Shown here one piece after another: positions 44,407 to 64,000 of a stretch of 64,000 nucleotides of DNA. Origin of the DNA: Falsiroseomonas ponticola (GTDB lineage Bacteria > Pseudomonadota > Alphaproteobacteria > Acetobacterales > Acetobacteraceae). The notes under the pieces are model-generated. The model was not told the DNA's origin and did not search any database. It saw nothing but the letters and a program-made list of their open reading frames with translations. The stretch is taken from the NCBI RefSeq assembly GCF_016805305.1, contig NZ_JAERQN010000004.1:434001-498000 (forward strand), read 5' to 3'. A program made the translations under genes and the position numbers. How positions within the stretch are numbered: position 1 is the first letter of the stretch; each line of letters starts with the position of its first letter.

Positions 44407-46272
44407 ATGCCGCTCGATACGACGGACCGCACCCGGGTGAAGGACGGCATCGCCCGTGCCCGCGCGGCCCTCGCATCCGGCGATTCCCGCGGCGCCCTGG
44501 CGCTGCTGCGGGAAGCCATCGGGCCGGAGACCGATTTCCTCGACCAGCTTCGCGCGGCCCGGCTGCTGGATGGCATGGATGCCGCCGCGCTCGGCCTGCG
44601 GCCGCTGCGCCTGGCCATCGCGGGCGCCAGCACGCTCGACCATCTGGTGCCGCTGCTGCGCTTCTGGCTGACGCTGGCGGGCTTCGCGCCCGCCATCCAC
44701 CTCGCCCCCTTCGACACGGCGCGGGCCTCCGTGCTCGACCCCGCCAGCACGCTGCATTGCTTCGGGCCGGACCTCGTCTGGCTCTTCACCACGCACCGGG
44801 ACCATGACCTGCGCCTGCCGCCCGGCGCGGATGGGGCGGCGCTGCGCGGCGCCGTCGGCCGCGCCGTCGCCGCGCGCGCCGCGCTGTGGGATGCGCTGCG
44901 CGGTCGCGGCTGCCTGGTGCTGGAGAACAATGCGGACCTGCCGGCGGAAGATGCCGCGGGCAACCTGGCCGGCGCCGCCGCCTGGGGCCACCGCACCGCG
45001 CTCCGCCTGCTGAACGCGGAACTGGCGCTGGCCGCGCCCGCCGGCGTCGTGCTGCTCGATCTCGACCATCTCGCCGCGCGGCACGGCCGGCATCGCTGGC
45101 ATGATCCGCGCTACTGGCACCACTCGAAGCACGCGGTGGCGCCCGATGCCTCCGGCATGCTGGCCCATGCCGCGGCCAGGCTCATCGCCGGCGCGCGGGG
45201 GCTCGCCCGCAAATGCCTGGTGCTCGACCTCGACAACACGCTCTGGGGCGGCGTCATCGGCGATGACGGGCTGGCGGGCATCGCGCTCGGCAACGGGGCG
45301 GCGGGGGAGGCCTTCGTGGCCTTCCAGGCGCATGCGAAGGCGCTGAAGGACCGCGGCATCATCCTCGCCGCCTGCTCGAAGAACGAGGCCGAGACCGCCT
45401 CCCTCCCCTTCCGCGAGCATCCGGACACGGTGCTGCGCCTGGAGGATTTCGCCGTCTTCCGCGCGGGCTGGGGCAATAAGGCGGATGCGCTGCGCGACAT
45501 CGCCGCCACGCTCAATATCGGGCTCGATGCGCTGGTCTTCGTGGACGACAACCCGATGGAGCGCGACATCGTCCGCCGCCACCTGCCGGATGTCGCGGTG
45601 GTGGAGATGCCGGAGGATCCGGCGCACTTCATCGCGGCGCTGGAAGCCGGCGCCTGGTTCGAAGCCGCCACCTTCGCGGCGGAGGACGCGGCCCGCACGC
45701 GGCTCTATGCGGAGAATGCGCAACGCGACGAGCACCGCGCCGCCTTCGTGGACATGCAGGCCTATCTCGCCAGCCTCGGCATGATGGCGACGACCGGCAG
45801 CGCCGATCCCTTCCACCTGCCGCGCATCGCGCAGCTCATCGGCAAGAGCAACCAGTTCCACCTGACCGGCACGCGGCCGACGGAGGCCGAGATCGCCGCC
45901 CTGGCGCGCGATCCCGCCTGGACGGTGCTGCACATCCGGCTGCGCGACCGCTTCGGCGACAACGGCCTGATCGCGGCGCTGCTGCTGCGGCAGGATGGCC
46001 AGGACCTCGTCATCGACACCTGGGTGATGAGCTGCCGCGTCCTGGCCCGCGGCGTGGAGGAATTCACCGCGAGCCTCATGCTGGCGGAGGCGCGGCGCCG
46101 CGGCTGCACGCGCCTGCTCGGCCGCTACCGTCCCTCCGGCCGCAACCAGCTCGTCGCCGGGCTCTATGCGCGGCTCGGCTTCGCGCCGGCCGGCGAGGAT
46201 GCCGGCACCCTTCTCTTCTCCACACCAGCGGATCGCGATCCCTGGCCCAGCATGGTGCAGCACGATGCCTGA
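44407..46272 (+). CDS. fkbH: FkbH-like HAD-superfamily glyceryl-ACP synthase
   Basis: A protein of 621 residues from the ATG at 44407; the frame is open further upstream but that part overlaps maoC antisense and lacks coding character. The HAD phosphatase motif DLDNTLWGG (D274, D276) is followed by ILAACSKNE and FVDDNPMERD. A C-terminal GNAT-like region includes IGKSNQFHLTGTRP, as in FkbH proteins. Members take 1,3-bisphosphoglycerate, dephosphorylate it and attach glycerate to a carrier protein, giving glyceryl-ACP for glycerate-derived starter, extender or ester units. The ACP gene that follows overlaps by 8 bases and is the obvious partner. No 3-hydroxyacyl-CoA dehydrogenase or acyl-CoA dehydrogenase for making methoxymalonyl-ACP is present nearby, so direct use of the glyceryl unit is more likely. 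Confidence 0.88.
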   Translation: MPLDTTDRTRVKDGIARARAALASGDSRGALALLREAIGPETDFLDQLRAARLLDGMDAAALGLRPLRLAIAGASTLDHLVPLLRFWLTLAGFAPAIHLAPFDTARASVLDPASTLHCFGPDLVWLFTTHRDHDLRLPPGADGAALRGAVGRAVAARAALWDALRGRGCLVLENNADLPAEDAAGNLAGAAAWGHRTALRLLNAELALAAPAGVVLLDLDHLAARHGRHRWHDPRYWHHSKHAVAPDASGMLAHAAARLIAGARGLARKCLVLDLDNTLWGGVIGDDGLAGIALGNGAAGEAFVAFQAHAKALKDRGIILAACSKNEAETASLPFREHPDTVLRLEDFAVFRAGWGNKADALRDIAATLNIGLDALVFVDDNPMERDIVRRHLPDVAVVEMPEDPAHFIAALEAGAWFEAATFAAEDAARTRLYAENAQRDEHRAAFVDMQAYLASLGMMATTGSADPFHLPRIAQLIGKSNQFHLTGTRPTEAEIAALARDPAWTVLHIRLRDRFGDNGLIAALLLRQDGQDLVIDTWVMSCRVLARGVEEFTASLMLAEARRRGCTRLLGRYRPSGRNQLVAGLYARLGFAPAGEDAGTLLFSTPADRDPWPSMVQHDA

Positions 46273-46510
46273 CCGCACCGCGATCCTCGATCGCCTCACC
46301 ACCGTGTTCCGCGAGGTGTTCGAGGATGATGCCCTGGTGATCCAGGACGCCACGACCGCCGACGACATCGATGAATGGGACAGCCTTCAGCACATCGTCC
46401 TGGTGCTGGCCGTGGAGCGGGAGTTCAAGGTGCGGCTGAACCCGGCGGAGGTCGGCAAGCTCGAGAATGTCGGCGCCATGGCCGACCTGCTGGCCGCCCG
46501 CGCCGCATGA
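46265..46510 (+). CDS. Discrete acyl carrier protein
   Basis: A protein of 81 residues. The ATG at 46265 lies within the fkbH end (ATGCCTGA). The phosphopantetheine site is Ser40 in DEWDSLQHI, of the free-standing AcpP-like kind rather than the GLDSLMAVE kind of the PKS modules here. It probably carries the glyceryl group loaded by FkbH. The stop overlaps the next gene's start (ATGATG). Confidence 0.9.
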   Translation: MPDRTAILDRLTTVFREVFEDDALVIQDATTADDIDEWDSLQHIVLVLAVEREFKVRLNPAEVGKLENVGAMADLLAARAA

Positions 46511-47655
46511 TGCGCCTGCTCAGCCCGAACGAGGCGAAGTTCTGGCTGCTGGACCAGGTGGCGCCGACCAACAGCGTCGTCGTGCTGCAGCGCGCCGAAG
46601 GCGGCTTCCCGCTGCAGGCGCCGCCGGGCTTCGACCTGCCCGTGGCACGCCTCGGCCGCCGCGCCCGGCCGCGCTGGACGGCCGCGACGCGGCCCGGCGT
46701 CATGGCCCGCATCACGCTCGCCGCCGAGGCCGACTGGGTCGGCGTGGCGGAAGACCTGCTCGATGCCCGCATCGGCACCGATGACAACCCGCCCTGGCAG
46801 GCAGTGGTCGCGGACCATCCGGGCGGGCAGACGCTGCTGCTGGCCGTCAGCCATGCGCTGACGGATTACCGCACCGCCCTCGCCATCGGCCGCGCCTTCG
46901 CGGAGGGCACGCCGGTCGGTGACCTCGCCCCCGCCTGCGAGGAATTGCTGCCCGACCGCGTCTTCGCCGATGCCGAAGCGGGTGACCTGATCGAGGGCTG
47001 GTGGTCGGATCGCGCCGGCGCACGGTGGGAAGCGCTCGGCCTGCAACGCCTCACCGCCATCCTGCCGCCAGCGTCGCGCACGCGGCTCACGCTGCACCGC
47101 TACGACGAGGCCGAGACGGCGCGCATCCTGGAGCGCTGCGAGGCGGAAGGTGCCAGCCTCAACAGCGCGCTGGCCATCGCGCTGCGCGATGCCTCGGGCA
47201 CGGATGCCTGCGCCTTCTCCGTCGATCTCAGCCGCTTCATCCGCCCGGCCCTGCCGCCCGGCCCCGGCATGGCGATCAGCCATGTCTATGCCGACCTCGC
47301 CCCCGGCGAGTTCTGGGAATCCGCGCGGGACAACCGTGCCATCGTCTTCGACTGGATCGAGGGTGGCGAGGCCGGAGACAGCCTGCTGATCCTGCCGCGC
47401 CTGCTGCAACGCCCAGGCACGCCGCCGGCATGGCGGCGCAGCGGCCTCACCATCACCGGCGCCCCGACCTGGCGCGCGGCCGGGGAGGATGGCTACGAGC
47501 TGCAGCTGGTGCTCAGCGCCGCGCGCGCCGGCGGCGGCGTGGTGATCCCGACGCTGTGGCGCGGGCAGTTGCAGCTGCTCGGCTGCTCGCCGGAGGACGA
47601 TGTCGCCATGCCGCTCGCATCCCTCGCCGCCGCGCTGCTGCGGGCCTGCGACTGA
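46507..47655 (+). CDS. Condensation-domain-like acyltransferase (free-standing)
   Basis: A protein of 382 residues with tandem ATGs at 46507 and 46510 overlapping the ACP stop. SHALTDY at about residue 118 matches the HxxxD core of the CoA-dependent acyltransferase/condensation superfamily, with the first His and the final Gly of HHxxxDG changed to Ser and Tyr. The rest is divergent, but length and the late PTLWRGQLQLL strand fit PapA/WES-like enzymes. Directly after FkbH and its ACP, it may move the glyceryl (or another ACP-bound acyl) group to a polyketide hydroxyl. That role is inference. I could not assign it to a named subfamily. Confidence 0.65.
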   Translation: MMRLLSPNEAKFWLLDQVAPTNSVVVLQRAEGGFPLQAPPGFDLPVARLGRRARPRWTAATRPGVMARITLAAEADWVGVAEDLLDARIGTDDNPPWQAVVADHPGGQTLLLAVSHALTDYRTALAIGRAFAEGTPVGDLAPACEELLPDRVFADAEAGDLIEGWWSDRAGARWEALGLQRLTAILPPASRTRLTLHRYDEAETARILERCEAEGASLNSALAIALRDASGTDACAFSVDLSRFIRPALPPGPGMAISHVYADLAPGEFWESARDNRAIVFDWIEGGEAGDSLLILPRLLQRPGTPPAWRRSGLTITGAPTWRAAGEDGYELQLVLSAARAGGGVVIPTLWRGQLQLLGCSPEDDVAMPLASLAAALLRACD

Positions 47656-47674
47656 TGGCAAGGGATCGCGCCTG

Positions 47675-58710
<11,036 letters not shown>

Positions 58711-58714
<4 letters not shown>

Positions 58715-60162
58715 CCGGCTGCCCCGTGCATTTCGACCTGCTGGATCCCGCCATCCAGGCCGATCCGCACGCCGCCTATGCGGCGCTCCGCCAGCATGCG
58801 CCCGTGCACCGCCTGGATCGCCCGCCGATGTGGCTGGTGACGCGGCATGCGGAGGTGGAGGCGGTGCTGCGCGATGCCGCGACCTTCGCCTCCGACCTCG
58901 GCATGGACGTGCCGATCATGTCCATGGTGATGAAGGACGCGCCGGACCACACCAGGCTGCGCGGCACGGTCAACAAGGCCTTCACGCCGCGCGCCATCCA
59001 GCATCTGGCGCCCCGCATCACCGCCATCGCGGAACAGCTGGCGGATGCGCTGCCGGAGCGCGCGGAGATGGTGGAGGGCTTCGCCAACCCGCTCTCCGTC
59101 ACCGTCATCTGCGAGATGCTGGGCGTGCCGCTCGACCAGCGGGATGCCCAAAGGGATGCGATGAACCGCTACGCGCGCGACGCGCTGCTGGCCGGCTTCG
59201 CCGCCACCGGCATGGGTCCGCCCGAATTGCTGGCGGAAGCGCGCATCGGCCTCGACGCGCTGATGCGCATCCTGGATGCCGCCATCGAGGATCACCTGGC
59301 CCATCCCCGCGACGACATCCTGGGCACGCTGGTGCAGGAGGAAGCGCGCGGCACGCTGACGCGCGTGGAACTGCGCAACCTCTGCGCCCTGCTGCTGATC
59401 GGTGGGCATGAGACGACGGCGAACCTGATCGCGAGCGGCCTCAACTGGCTGGCGCGGGACGCCGCGCTCTTCGCCCGGCTGCGCGCCGAGCCCGACCTCA
59501 TCCCCCGCTTCGTCGAGGAGCTGGCGCGCCTCCTGCCGCCGCTGCAACGCATTGCCCGCCGCACCACACGCCCCGTGACGCTGGGTGGCACCGCGCTGCC
59601 GGAAGGCGCGATGCTCATGCTCTTCCCCGGCGCCGCCAATCGCGACGAGGCGCGCTGGCCCGATGCCGATAAGCTCGACCTGGCGCGCGACAATCGCGGC
59701 CACCTCGGCTTCGGCACCGGCATCCATACCTGCCCCGGCGGCCCGCTCGCGCGGCTCGAGGCCCGCATCGCCTTCGAGGCGCTTCTCGCGCGCCTCGACG
59801 GCATCACGCTAGACCCCGCGCGCAAGCCGCAGCCGATCGTCGGCTACGCCGCGGGCAATCTCGGCTGGAACACGCTCCCGCTGCTGCTCAGGAAACGCAT
59901 GAGGCCCGTCATGGTGGAGGATGTCTTCGGTGCGCTGTGCGCGCTGGTGGCGGAGACGCTGGAGATCGACGCCGAGGACATCACTGCCGGCACCAATGCC
60001 AGGACCACACCGGAATGGGATTCGCTCGGCCATATGCGCATCCTGGCGGCGGTGGAGAAGCGCTTCGGCGTGAAGCTCCCGCGCCTCGCCGCCTATCGCG
60101 TCAAGGATGTGGGTGAACTGGCCGCGCTGATCGAGACGACGCAGTCGCAGGCGGGCGCCTGA
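58711..60162 (+). CDS. Cytochrome P450 fused to a carrier protein
   Basis: A protein of 483 residues. Residues 1-400 form a bacterial class I P450: I-helix IGGHETTAN, an ExxR-region helix (RFVEELARL) and the heme loop FGTGIHTCPGG with Cys341 as thiolate ligand. The last about 80 residues are a complete carrier domain with EWDSLGHM (Ser438), resembling the discrete ACP at 46265 more than the PKS ACPs. Coupling to the terminal synthase is by ATGA overlap. The fusion suggests that the P450 oxidises an acyl or aminoacyl group held on its own carrier, or that the carrier recruits the substrate. A redox partner is not encoded in the window. Confidence 0.9.
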
Positions 60163-61388
60163 TGTCCGGCCTGCGGCGGACGGTCTTCCGCCCGCTCGAC
60201 CCCGATTTCCTCGAAGACCCCTACCCCACCTATGACCGGCTGCGGCGGGAGCACCCGATCGGCTGGGCGACGACGCCGGCGCAGGGCTATGCGGGCTTCT
60301 GGTTCGTCAGCCGCTATGCCGACGTCAATGCCGGGCTGAAGGATGACCGCTTCGGGCGGGAGGTCGCGAAGGTCCTGCCGCCGGAGGCCTTCGTGCCGAT
60401 CCCGGAAGCGCATCGCCCGCTCTACGGCATGATCGCGCAATGGATGCTGTTCAAGGACCCGCCCGACCACGCCAGGCTCCGCCGCATCGCAGCCCCCGTC
60501 TTCGCGCTGCGCCAGGTCAATGCCATGCGGCCGCGGATCGAGGCGCTGATCGAGAACGCCTTCGCGCAGGTGCCGGACTACGGCCCCTTCGACATCATCT
60601 CCGACTTCTCCTCGCCGCTGTCCATCGACATCGTCTCCGACCTCATGGGCGTGCCGGAGGCCGACCATCCGCTGGTGCGCGGCTGGGTCAGGGAGATCAC
60701 GCTCTCCCTCGACCTGGTGCGCACGCCGGAACGCATCGCCGCCGGCAGCCGGCGCGCCGCCGAGCTCGTCGCCTATTTCGGCGCGCTGGTGCGCGAAAGG
60801 CGCACCCGGCCGAAGGATGATTTCCTCGGCCTGCTCATCGCAGCCCATGATGCGGGCAGCTTCCTGACGGAGGAGGAGCTGCTCGCCTCCTGCGTCCTGT
60901 TCCTCTTCGCGGGGCATGAGGCGTCGTCGCTGCTGATCGGCAACGGGCTCTTCGCCCTCGCCCAGAACCCCGCCGAATACGCCCGGCTCCGCGCCGGCGA
61001 GACCCAGGGCCGCCTCGTGGTCAGCGAATTGCTGCGCTACGACAGCCCGCAGCAGATCGCCTTCCGGCATGCGCTGGAGGATGTCGATTTCCTCGGCGTG
61101 TCGATCCGCAAGGGCCAGACCGTCGGCTTCGGCCTCGGCTCCGCCAATCGCGACCCGGATGTCTTCGCCGATCCCGATCGCCTCGACCTCGGGCGGCAGG
61201 AAACGCGGCACCTCGCCTTCGGCGCCGGCATCCACACCTGCGCGGGATCGAGCCTGGCCAACATCGAGGCCGAGATGGTCTTCGCCACCATCGCGAAGCG
61301 CTTCCCCCGCATCGAGATCATCGCGGCGCAGCGGCAGGAAAGCATCCTGGTGCGCGGCCTGACGCGCCTCATCATCGATTGCGGCTAG
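60162..61388 (+). CDS. Cytochrome P450
   Basis: A protein of 408 residues, starting in a TGATG overlap with the P450-ACP gene. The oxygen-binding I-helix is FLFAGHEASS, the K-helix region VVSELLRYDSP, and the heme loop FGAGIHTCAGSSLA has Cys360. It belongs to the bacterial soluble P450s common in polyketide tailoring and is expected to hydroxylate or epoxidise the released or carrier-bound product. It is the last gene of the coupled + strand run. The convergent iclR gene ends 6 bases beyond its stop. Confidence 0.9.
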   Translation: MSGLRRTVFRPLDPDFLEDPYPTYDRLRREHPIGWATTPAQGYAGFWFVSRYADVNAGLKDDRFGREVAKVLPPEAFVPIPEAHRPLYGMIAQWMLFKDPPDHARLRRIAAPVFALRQVNAMRPRIEALIENAFAQVPDYGPFDIISDFSSPLSIDIVSDLMGVPEADHPLVRGWVREITLSLDLVRTPERIAAGSRRAAELVAYFGALVRERRTRPKDDFLGLLIAAHDAGSFLTEEELLASCVLFLFAGHEASSLLIGNGLFALAQNPAEYARLRAGETQGRLVVSELLRYDSPQQIAFRHALEDVDFLGVSIRKGQTVGFGLGSANRDPDVFADPDRLDLGRQETRHLAFGAGIHTCAGSSLANIEAEMVFATIAKRFPRIEIIAAQRQESILVRGLTRLIIDCG

Positions 61389-61394
61389 CGCGCC

Positions 61395-62189
61395 CTACAG
61401 CAGCAGGGGCGATGCCGCCGCCGCCTCCTCCCGCAGCCGCGGCAGCCATCGCGCGCGGAATGCCTCCGCGCTGCCGCCTTCCGTGTGCATGCCGATGTTG
61501 AGCGCGGCAACCACGCGCCCATCCTGCCGCGGCAGCGGCACGGCGAGGGACCGGAAGCCCCACTCCGCCTCCTGCTCCACCAGCGCATGGCCCTCCGCCG
61601 CCGCCGCCGCGACCAGCGCCTTGAGCCGCGTGGGGTCCGTCTCCGTCCGCGGCGTCACGGCGAAGGGCGTAGCCAGCGCCGCCTCGCGCGCCGCCGCCGG
61701 CAGCCCCGCCAGCAGCACGCGCCCCAGCGCCGTGCAGAAGGCGGGCAGGCGGCTGCCGACCATGGTGGAGACATTCAGCATCAGCCGGGGCCGGCCATAG
61801 GCCACGAAGACGATCTCCGCCCCATCCAGCACCGCGGCCGAGCACGGCCCGCCCGCCTCCGCCGCCAGGCGCTCGCACAGCGGCTGCAGCACGGTCGCGA
61901 CGCCGCTGGCGCCGAGGTAGCCCGCCGCCAGCCGCAGCACCTGCGGCGTCAGCCGGAACAGCCGCCCATCCGTCTCCACATGCCCCAGCACCACCAGCGT
62001 GTGCAGCGCGCGGCGCACCGTGGCGCGCGGCAACTCCACCGCCCGCGCGGCCTCCGCCAGCGTCATCTGCCGGCGCTCCGGCCCGAAGGCCTGCAGCACC
62101 GCCAGGCCCCGCGCCAGCGCCTCCAGGAAGTCGGCACCATGGCCGGCCTCGCGACGCCGCGCCGCATGCTCATCCCCGATCCGGGGCAT
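61395..62189 (-). CDS. IclR-family transcriptional regulator
   Basis: A protein of 264 residues from the ATG at 62189, preceded by GGAGGG four bases upstream on the minus strand; a longer frame to 62237 is open but lacks this site. The N-terminal winged helix (LAEAARAVELPRATVRRAL) and the effector domain (FCTALGRVLLAG, GFRSLAVPL, NIGMHTEGG) match the PcaR/PcaU/PobR branch, which responds to aromatic compounds. It is divergent from the Rieske oxygenase gene and probably controls it. Confidence 0.88.
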   Translation of the reverse strand: MPRIGDEHAARRREAGHGADFLEALARGLAVLQAFGPERRQMTLAEAARAVELPRATVRRALHTLVVLGHVETDGRLFRLTPQVLRLAAGYLGASGVATVLQPLCERLAAEAGGPCSAAVLDGAEIVFVAYGRPRLMLNVSTMVGSRLPAFCTALGRVLLAGLPAAAREAALATPFAVTPRTETDPTRLKALVAAAAAEGHALVEQEAEWGFRSLAVPLPRQDGRVVAALNIGMHTEGGSAEAFRARWLPRLREEAAAASPLLL

Positions 62190-62192
62190 GGA

Positions 62193-62198
62193 CCCTCC
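62193..62198 (-). promoter_or_regulatory. Ribosome binding site that fixes the iclR start
   Basis: GGAGGG on the minus strand, just upstream of the ATG at 62189. It supports this start over upstream alternatives. Confidence 0.7.
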
Positions 62199-62207
62199 AA
62201 CACTGTC

Positions 62208-62237
62208 TTGCCGCCGCTTCCGGCTTGCCCCTATCAT
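62208..62237 (+). promoter_or_regulatory. Putative promoter of the Rieske-GS operon
   Basis: TTGCCG (62208-62213) and TATCAT (62232-62237) are 18 bases apart and lie 46 bases before the GTG start. The palindrome at 62247 falls near the expected transcription start. Confidence 0.4.
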
Positions 62238-62246
62238 CGCACAGAC

Positions 62247-62261
62247 GTTCGGTCAGTGAAC
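62247..62261. promoter_or_regulatory. Candidate IclR-type operator
   Basis: GTTCGGTCAGTGAAC has inverted GTTC/GAAC ends in the 93-bp space between iclR and the Rieske gene. PcaU/PobR-type regulators bind palindromes with GTTCG-like half-sites, so this is a sensible operator candidate. Confidence 0.4.
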
Positions 62262-62282
62262 ACCTGTCCAGGAGCAAAGCCT

Positions 62283-63605
62283 GTGATCAGTGCGGAACAG
62301 AATGAACGGCTGACCCGCGTCGGCCCCGGCACGCCGGGCGGCCGCGTGCTGCGCCACTACTGGCAGCCCATCGCCCTGGTCGATGAGCTGGACGGCAAGC
62401 GCCCCGTCCGCCCCGTCCGCGCGCTGGGCCAGGATTTCGTGCTGTTCCGCGACGAACAGGGTCGCATCGGCCTGCTGGACCGGGACTGCCCGCACCGCAA
62501 TGCCGACCTGGCCTTCGGGCGGCTGGAGGATGGCGGCCTGCGCTGCCCCTTCCATGGCTGGCTCTTCGACGTGACGGGGAAGTGCCTGGAGACGCCGGCG
62601 GAGCCCGAAGGCAGCACGCTCTGCACCCGCATCAAGCAGCGCAGCTACCCCGTGGAAATCCGCAGCGGCATCGTCTTCGCCTATCTCGGTGAGGGTGCGG
62701 CGCCCCCCTTCCCCGCCTTCGACTGCTTCGCCGCGCCCGATACCCACACCTTCGCCTTCAAGGGCCTGATCGAGTGCAACTGGCTGCAGGCGCTGGAGGT
62801 CGGCATCGACCCCGCCCATGCCAGCTTCCTGCATCGCTTCTTCGACGATGGCGACGAGAAGGAGGCGTACGGCAAGCAGTTCCGCGCCACCAGCGACGGC
62901 TCCGATTTGCCGATGACTTACGTCCTGCGCGAATTCCCGCGCCCGCGGATCGAGGTGGACAACACGCCCTACGGCCTGCGCGTCACCGCGCTGCGCAGCA
63001 TCAACGACGCGACGACGCATGTGCGCGTCACGAACCTGTTCTTCCCCCAGGCCTTCGTCATCCCGATGAGCGCGGAGATGACCATCACCCAGTGGCACAT
63101 GCCGGTCGATGACACGCGCTGCTACTGGATCGCGATCTTCACCAGCTTCGCCGGCCCGGTGGACCGCGCCCGCATGCGCGCGCAGCGGCTGGAGAACTAT
63201 TCCCTGCCCGACTACCTCCCGAAGAAGGGCCGGCAGAACGACTACGGCTTCGACCCCGATGAGCAGGCCAGCAAGACCTATACGGGCATGGGCGAGGACA
63301 TCAACGTCCATGACCAATGGGCCGTGGAGTCGCAAGGCGCCATCCAGGACCGCACCCGCGAAACCCTCGCCAGCAGCGACAAGGCCATCGCCGCCAATCG
63401 CCGCCTGCTGATGCGCGCCATGGCGGCCGTCGAGGAGGGCAAGCGCCCCGCACTGCTGCAGGAAGAGACAACGGCGGACCTCACCGGCCCCGGCACCATC
63501 GACACCATGGCCCCCGCCACGACGTGGGAGAGCCATTGGCGCCAGGCGGTGGAACGCCGCCGCGGCGCCGCGCCCTGGGCGCCCCCGGCCCTCGCCGCCG
63601 AATGA
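62283..63605 (+). CDS. Rieske non-heme iron oxygenase, large subunit
   Basis: A protein of 440 residues from a GTG at 62283, with GGAG eight bases upstream at 62271. The Rieske centre is CPHRNADL...CPFHGW near residues 60-85. The mononuclear iron site is GIDPAHASFLH (Asp-x2-His-x4-His). Length and spacing fit the phthalate 4,5-dioxygenase-type single-component oxygenases, which need a separate reductase; none is visible in the window. Coupled by ATGA to the glutamine-synthetase-like gene. Probably catabolic and not part of the polyketide pathway, although a tailoring role cannot be excluded from position alone. Confidence 0.88.
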   Translation: MISAEQNERLTRVGPGTPGGRVLRHYWQPIALVDELDGKRPVRPVRALGQDFVLFRDEQGRIGLLDRDCPHRNADLAFGRLEDGGLRCPFHGWLFDVTGKCLETPAEPEGSTLCTRIKQRSYPVEIRSGIVFAYLGEGAAPPFPAFDCFAAPDTHTFAFKGLIECNWLQALEVGIDPAHASFLHRFFDDGDEKEAYGKQFRATSDGSDLPMTYVLREFPRPRIEVDNTPYGLRVTALRSINDATTHVRVTNLFFPQAFVIPMSAEMTITQWHMPVDDTRCYWIAIFTSFAGPVDRARMRAQRLENYSLPDYLPKKGRQNDYGFDPDEQASKTYTGMGEDINVHDQWAVESQGAIQDRTRETLASSDKAIAANRRLLMRAMAAVEEGKRPALLQEETTADLTGPGTIDTMAPATTWESHWRQAVERRRGAAPWAPPALAAE

Positions 63606-64000
63606 ACTTCGCTGACCGATACGGCCTGACCACGGCCGAGGCGCGGGCGGACGTCCTCGACCGCATCGCGGAAGAGGGCATCGAGGTCGTGCGCCTCGCC
63701 TGGCCCGACCAGCACGGCATCCTGCGCGGCAAGACGATCGTCGCCAGCGAGGTCGCGCGCGCCCTCGAATCCGGCGTCGCGATGACGACGACGCTGCTGC
63801 TGAAGGACACCTCGCACCGCACCGTCTTCCCGGTGTGGAGCGCGGGCGGGGGCCTCGGCGAACGCGCGCTGGAAGGCGCCGCGGATGCGCTGCTGGTGCC
63901 GGATCCCGCCAGCTTCCGCCGCCTGCCCTGGGCGCCCCACACCGGCTGGATGCAATGCGAGGCCTACTACCAGGATGGCCGAATCGTCCCCTTCTCCACC
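63602..64000 (+). CDS. Glutamine synthetase-like enzyme, 3'-truncated
   Basis: The first 133 residues only; the gene runs off the window. WPDQHGILRGKTI and the following segment match the N-terminal beta-grasp region of GlnA-III/PuuA-type ligases, which glutamylate amines rather than ammonia. Overlap with the Rieske stop (ATGA) makes it co-translated. A Rieske oxygenase with a GS-like ligase recalls aniline or amine catabolic operons, where the amine is first gamma-glutamylated and then oxygenated. Confidence 0.8.
   Translation, partial: MNFADRYGLTTAEARADVLDRIAEEGIEVVRLAWPDQHGILRGKTIVASEVARALESGVAMTTTLLLKDTSHRTVFPVWSAGGGLGERALEGAADALLVPDPASFRRLPWAPHTGWMQCEAYYQDGRIVPFST

Noticed and set aside
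61395..64000. Rieske oxygenase and GS-like gene as polyketide tailoring enzymes
   Set aside because: They have their own divergent regulator and promoter region and match a catabolic pattern; cluster membership is not supported, though not excluded.

Overview
The window is about 64 kb of very GC-rich DNA. It is almost entirely coding, with no gene-free stretch longer than about 150 bases. It holds most of a large modular PKS/NRPS assembly line plus its tailoring genes (1-61388), followed by the start of what looks like an unrelated aromatic-catabolism operon (61395-64000). The base composition, the ATGA-type gene overlaps and the IclR/Rieske/glutamine-synthetase-like neighbours suggest an alphaproteobacterium, perhaps Acetobacteraceae/Rhodospirillales. 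That placement is inference; there is no rRNA or housekeeping marker here.

Assembly line, + strand, nearly all genes translationally coupled. The first synthase is cut by the window edge: KS-(degenerate DH)-ER-KR-ACP-KR (1-5105). Then come KS-AT-MT-MT-KR-ACP (5102-11182), KS-DH-KR-ACP (11179-14694), an NRPS Cy-A-PCP with a broken oxidase insert (14691-18410), KS-DH-MT-ER-KR-ACP (18407-24064), a bimodule KS-DH-MT-KR-ACP/KS-DH-ER-KR-ACP (24061-33501) and KS-AT-DH-MT-KR-ACP (33488-39493). The terminal synthase is KS-DH-MT-KR-ACP-ACP-ACP-Cy-A-PCP-TE-MT (47675-58714). That makes eight PKS and two Cys-type heterocyclising NRPS modules. Only two PKS modules keep an acyltransferase. Both ATs look malonyl-specific and sit in a nearly identical 1.83-kb duplication. 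The other modules must be loaded in trans, by those ATs or by an AT outside the window. Branching methyl groups are expected from the embedded methyltransferases.

Between the sixth and last synthases lie tailoring genes. On + are a small flavin-oxidase-like protein (39480-39959), a SAM methyltransferase, and an FkbH glyceryl-transfer enzyme with its own ACP and a condensation-domain-like acyltransferase. On - is a MaoC hydratase, PhpK-like radical SAM and MBOAT operon (40856-44265). After the terminal synthase come a P450 fused to a carrier protein and a second P450. The predicted product is a C-methylated polyketide with an internal thiazol(in)e, a terminal thiazol(in)e acid or derivative, and probable oxygenation and acylation. 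I do not recognise it as a known compound.

The most interesting observation is that both A domains carry an internal oxidase insert that keeps its N- and C-terminal ends but lacks the flavin-binding middle. A separate 159-residue gene encodes that missing middle. This suggests a split, trans-complementing thiazoline oxidase.

Downstream, a divergent IclR-family regulator faces a Rieske oxygenase and a partial glutamine-synthetase-like gene, with a palindrome in the shared 93-bp promoter region. This marks the likely edge of the biosynthetic cluster.
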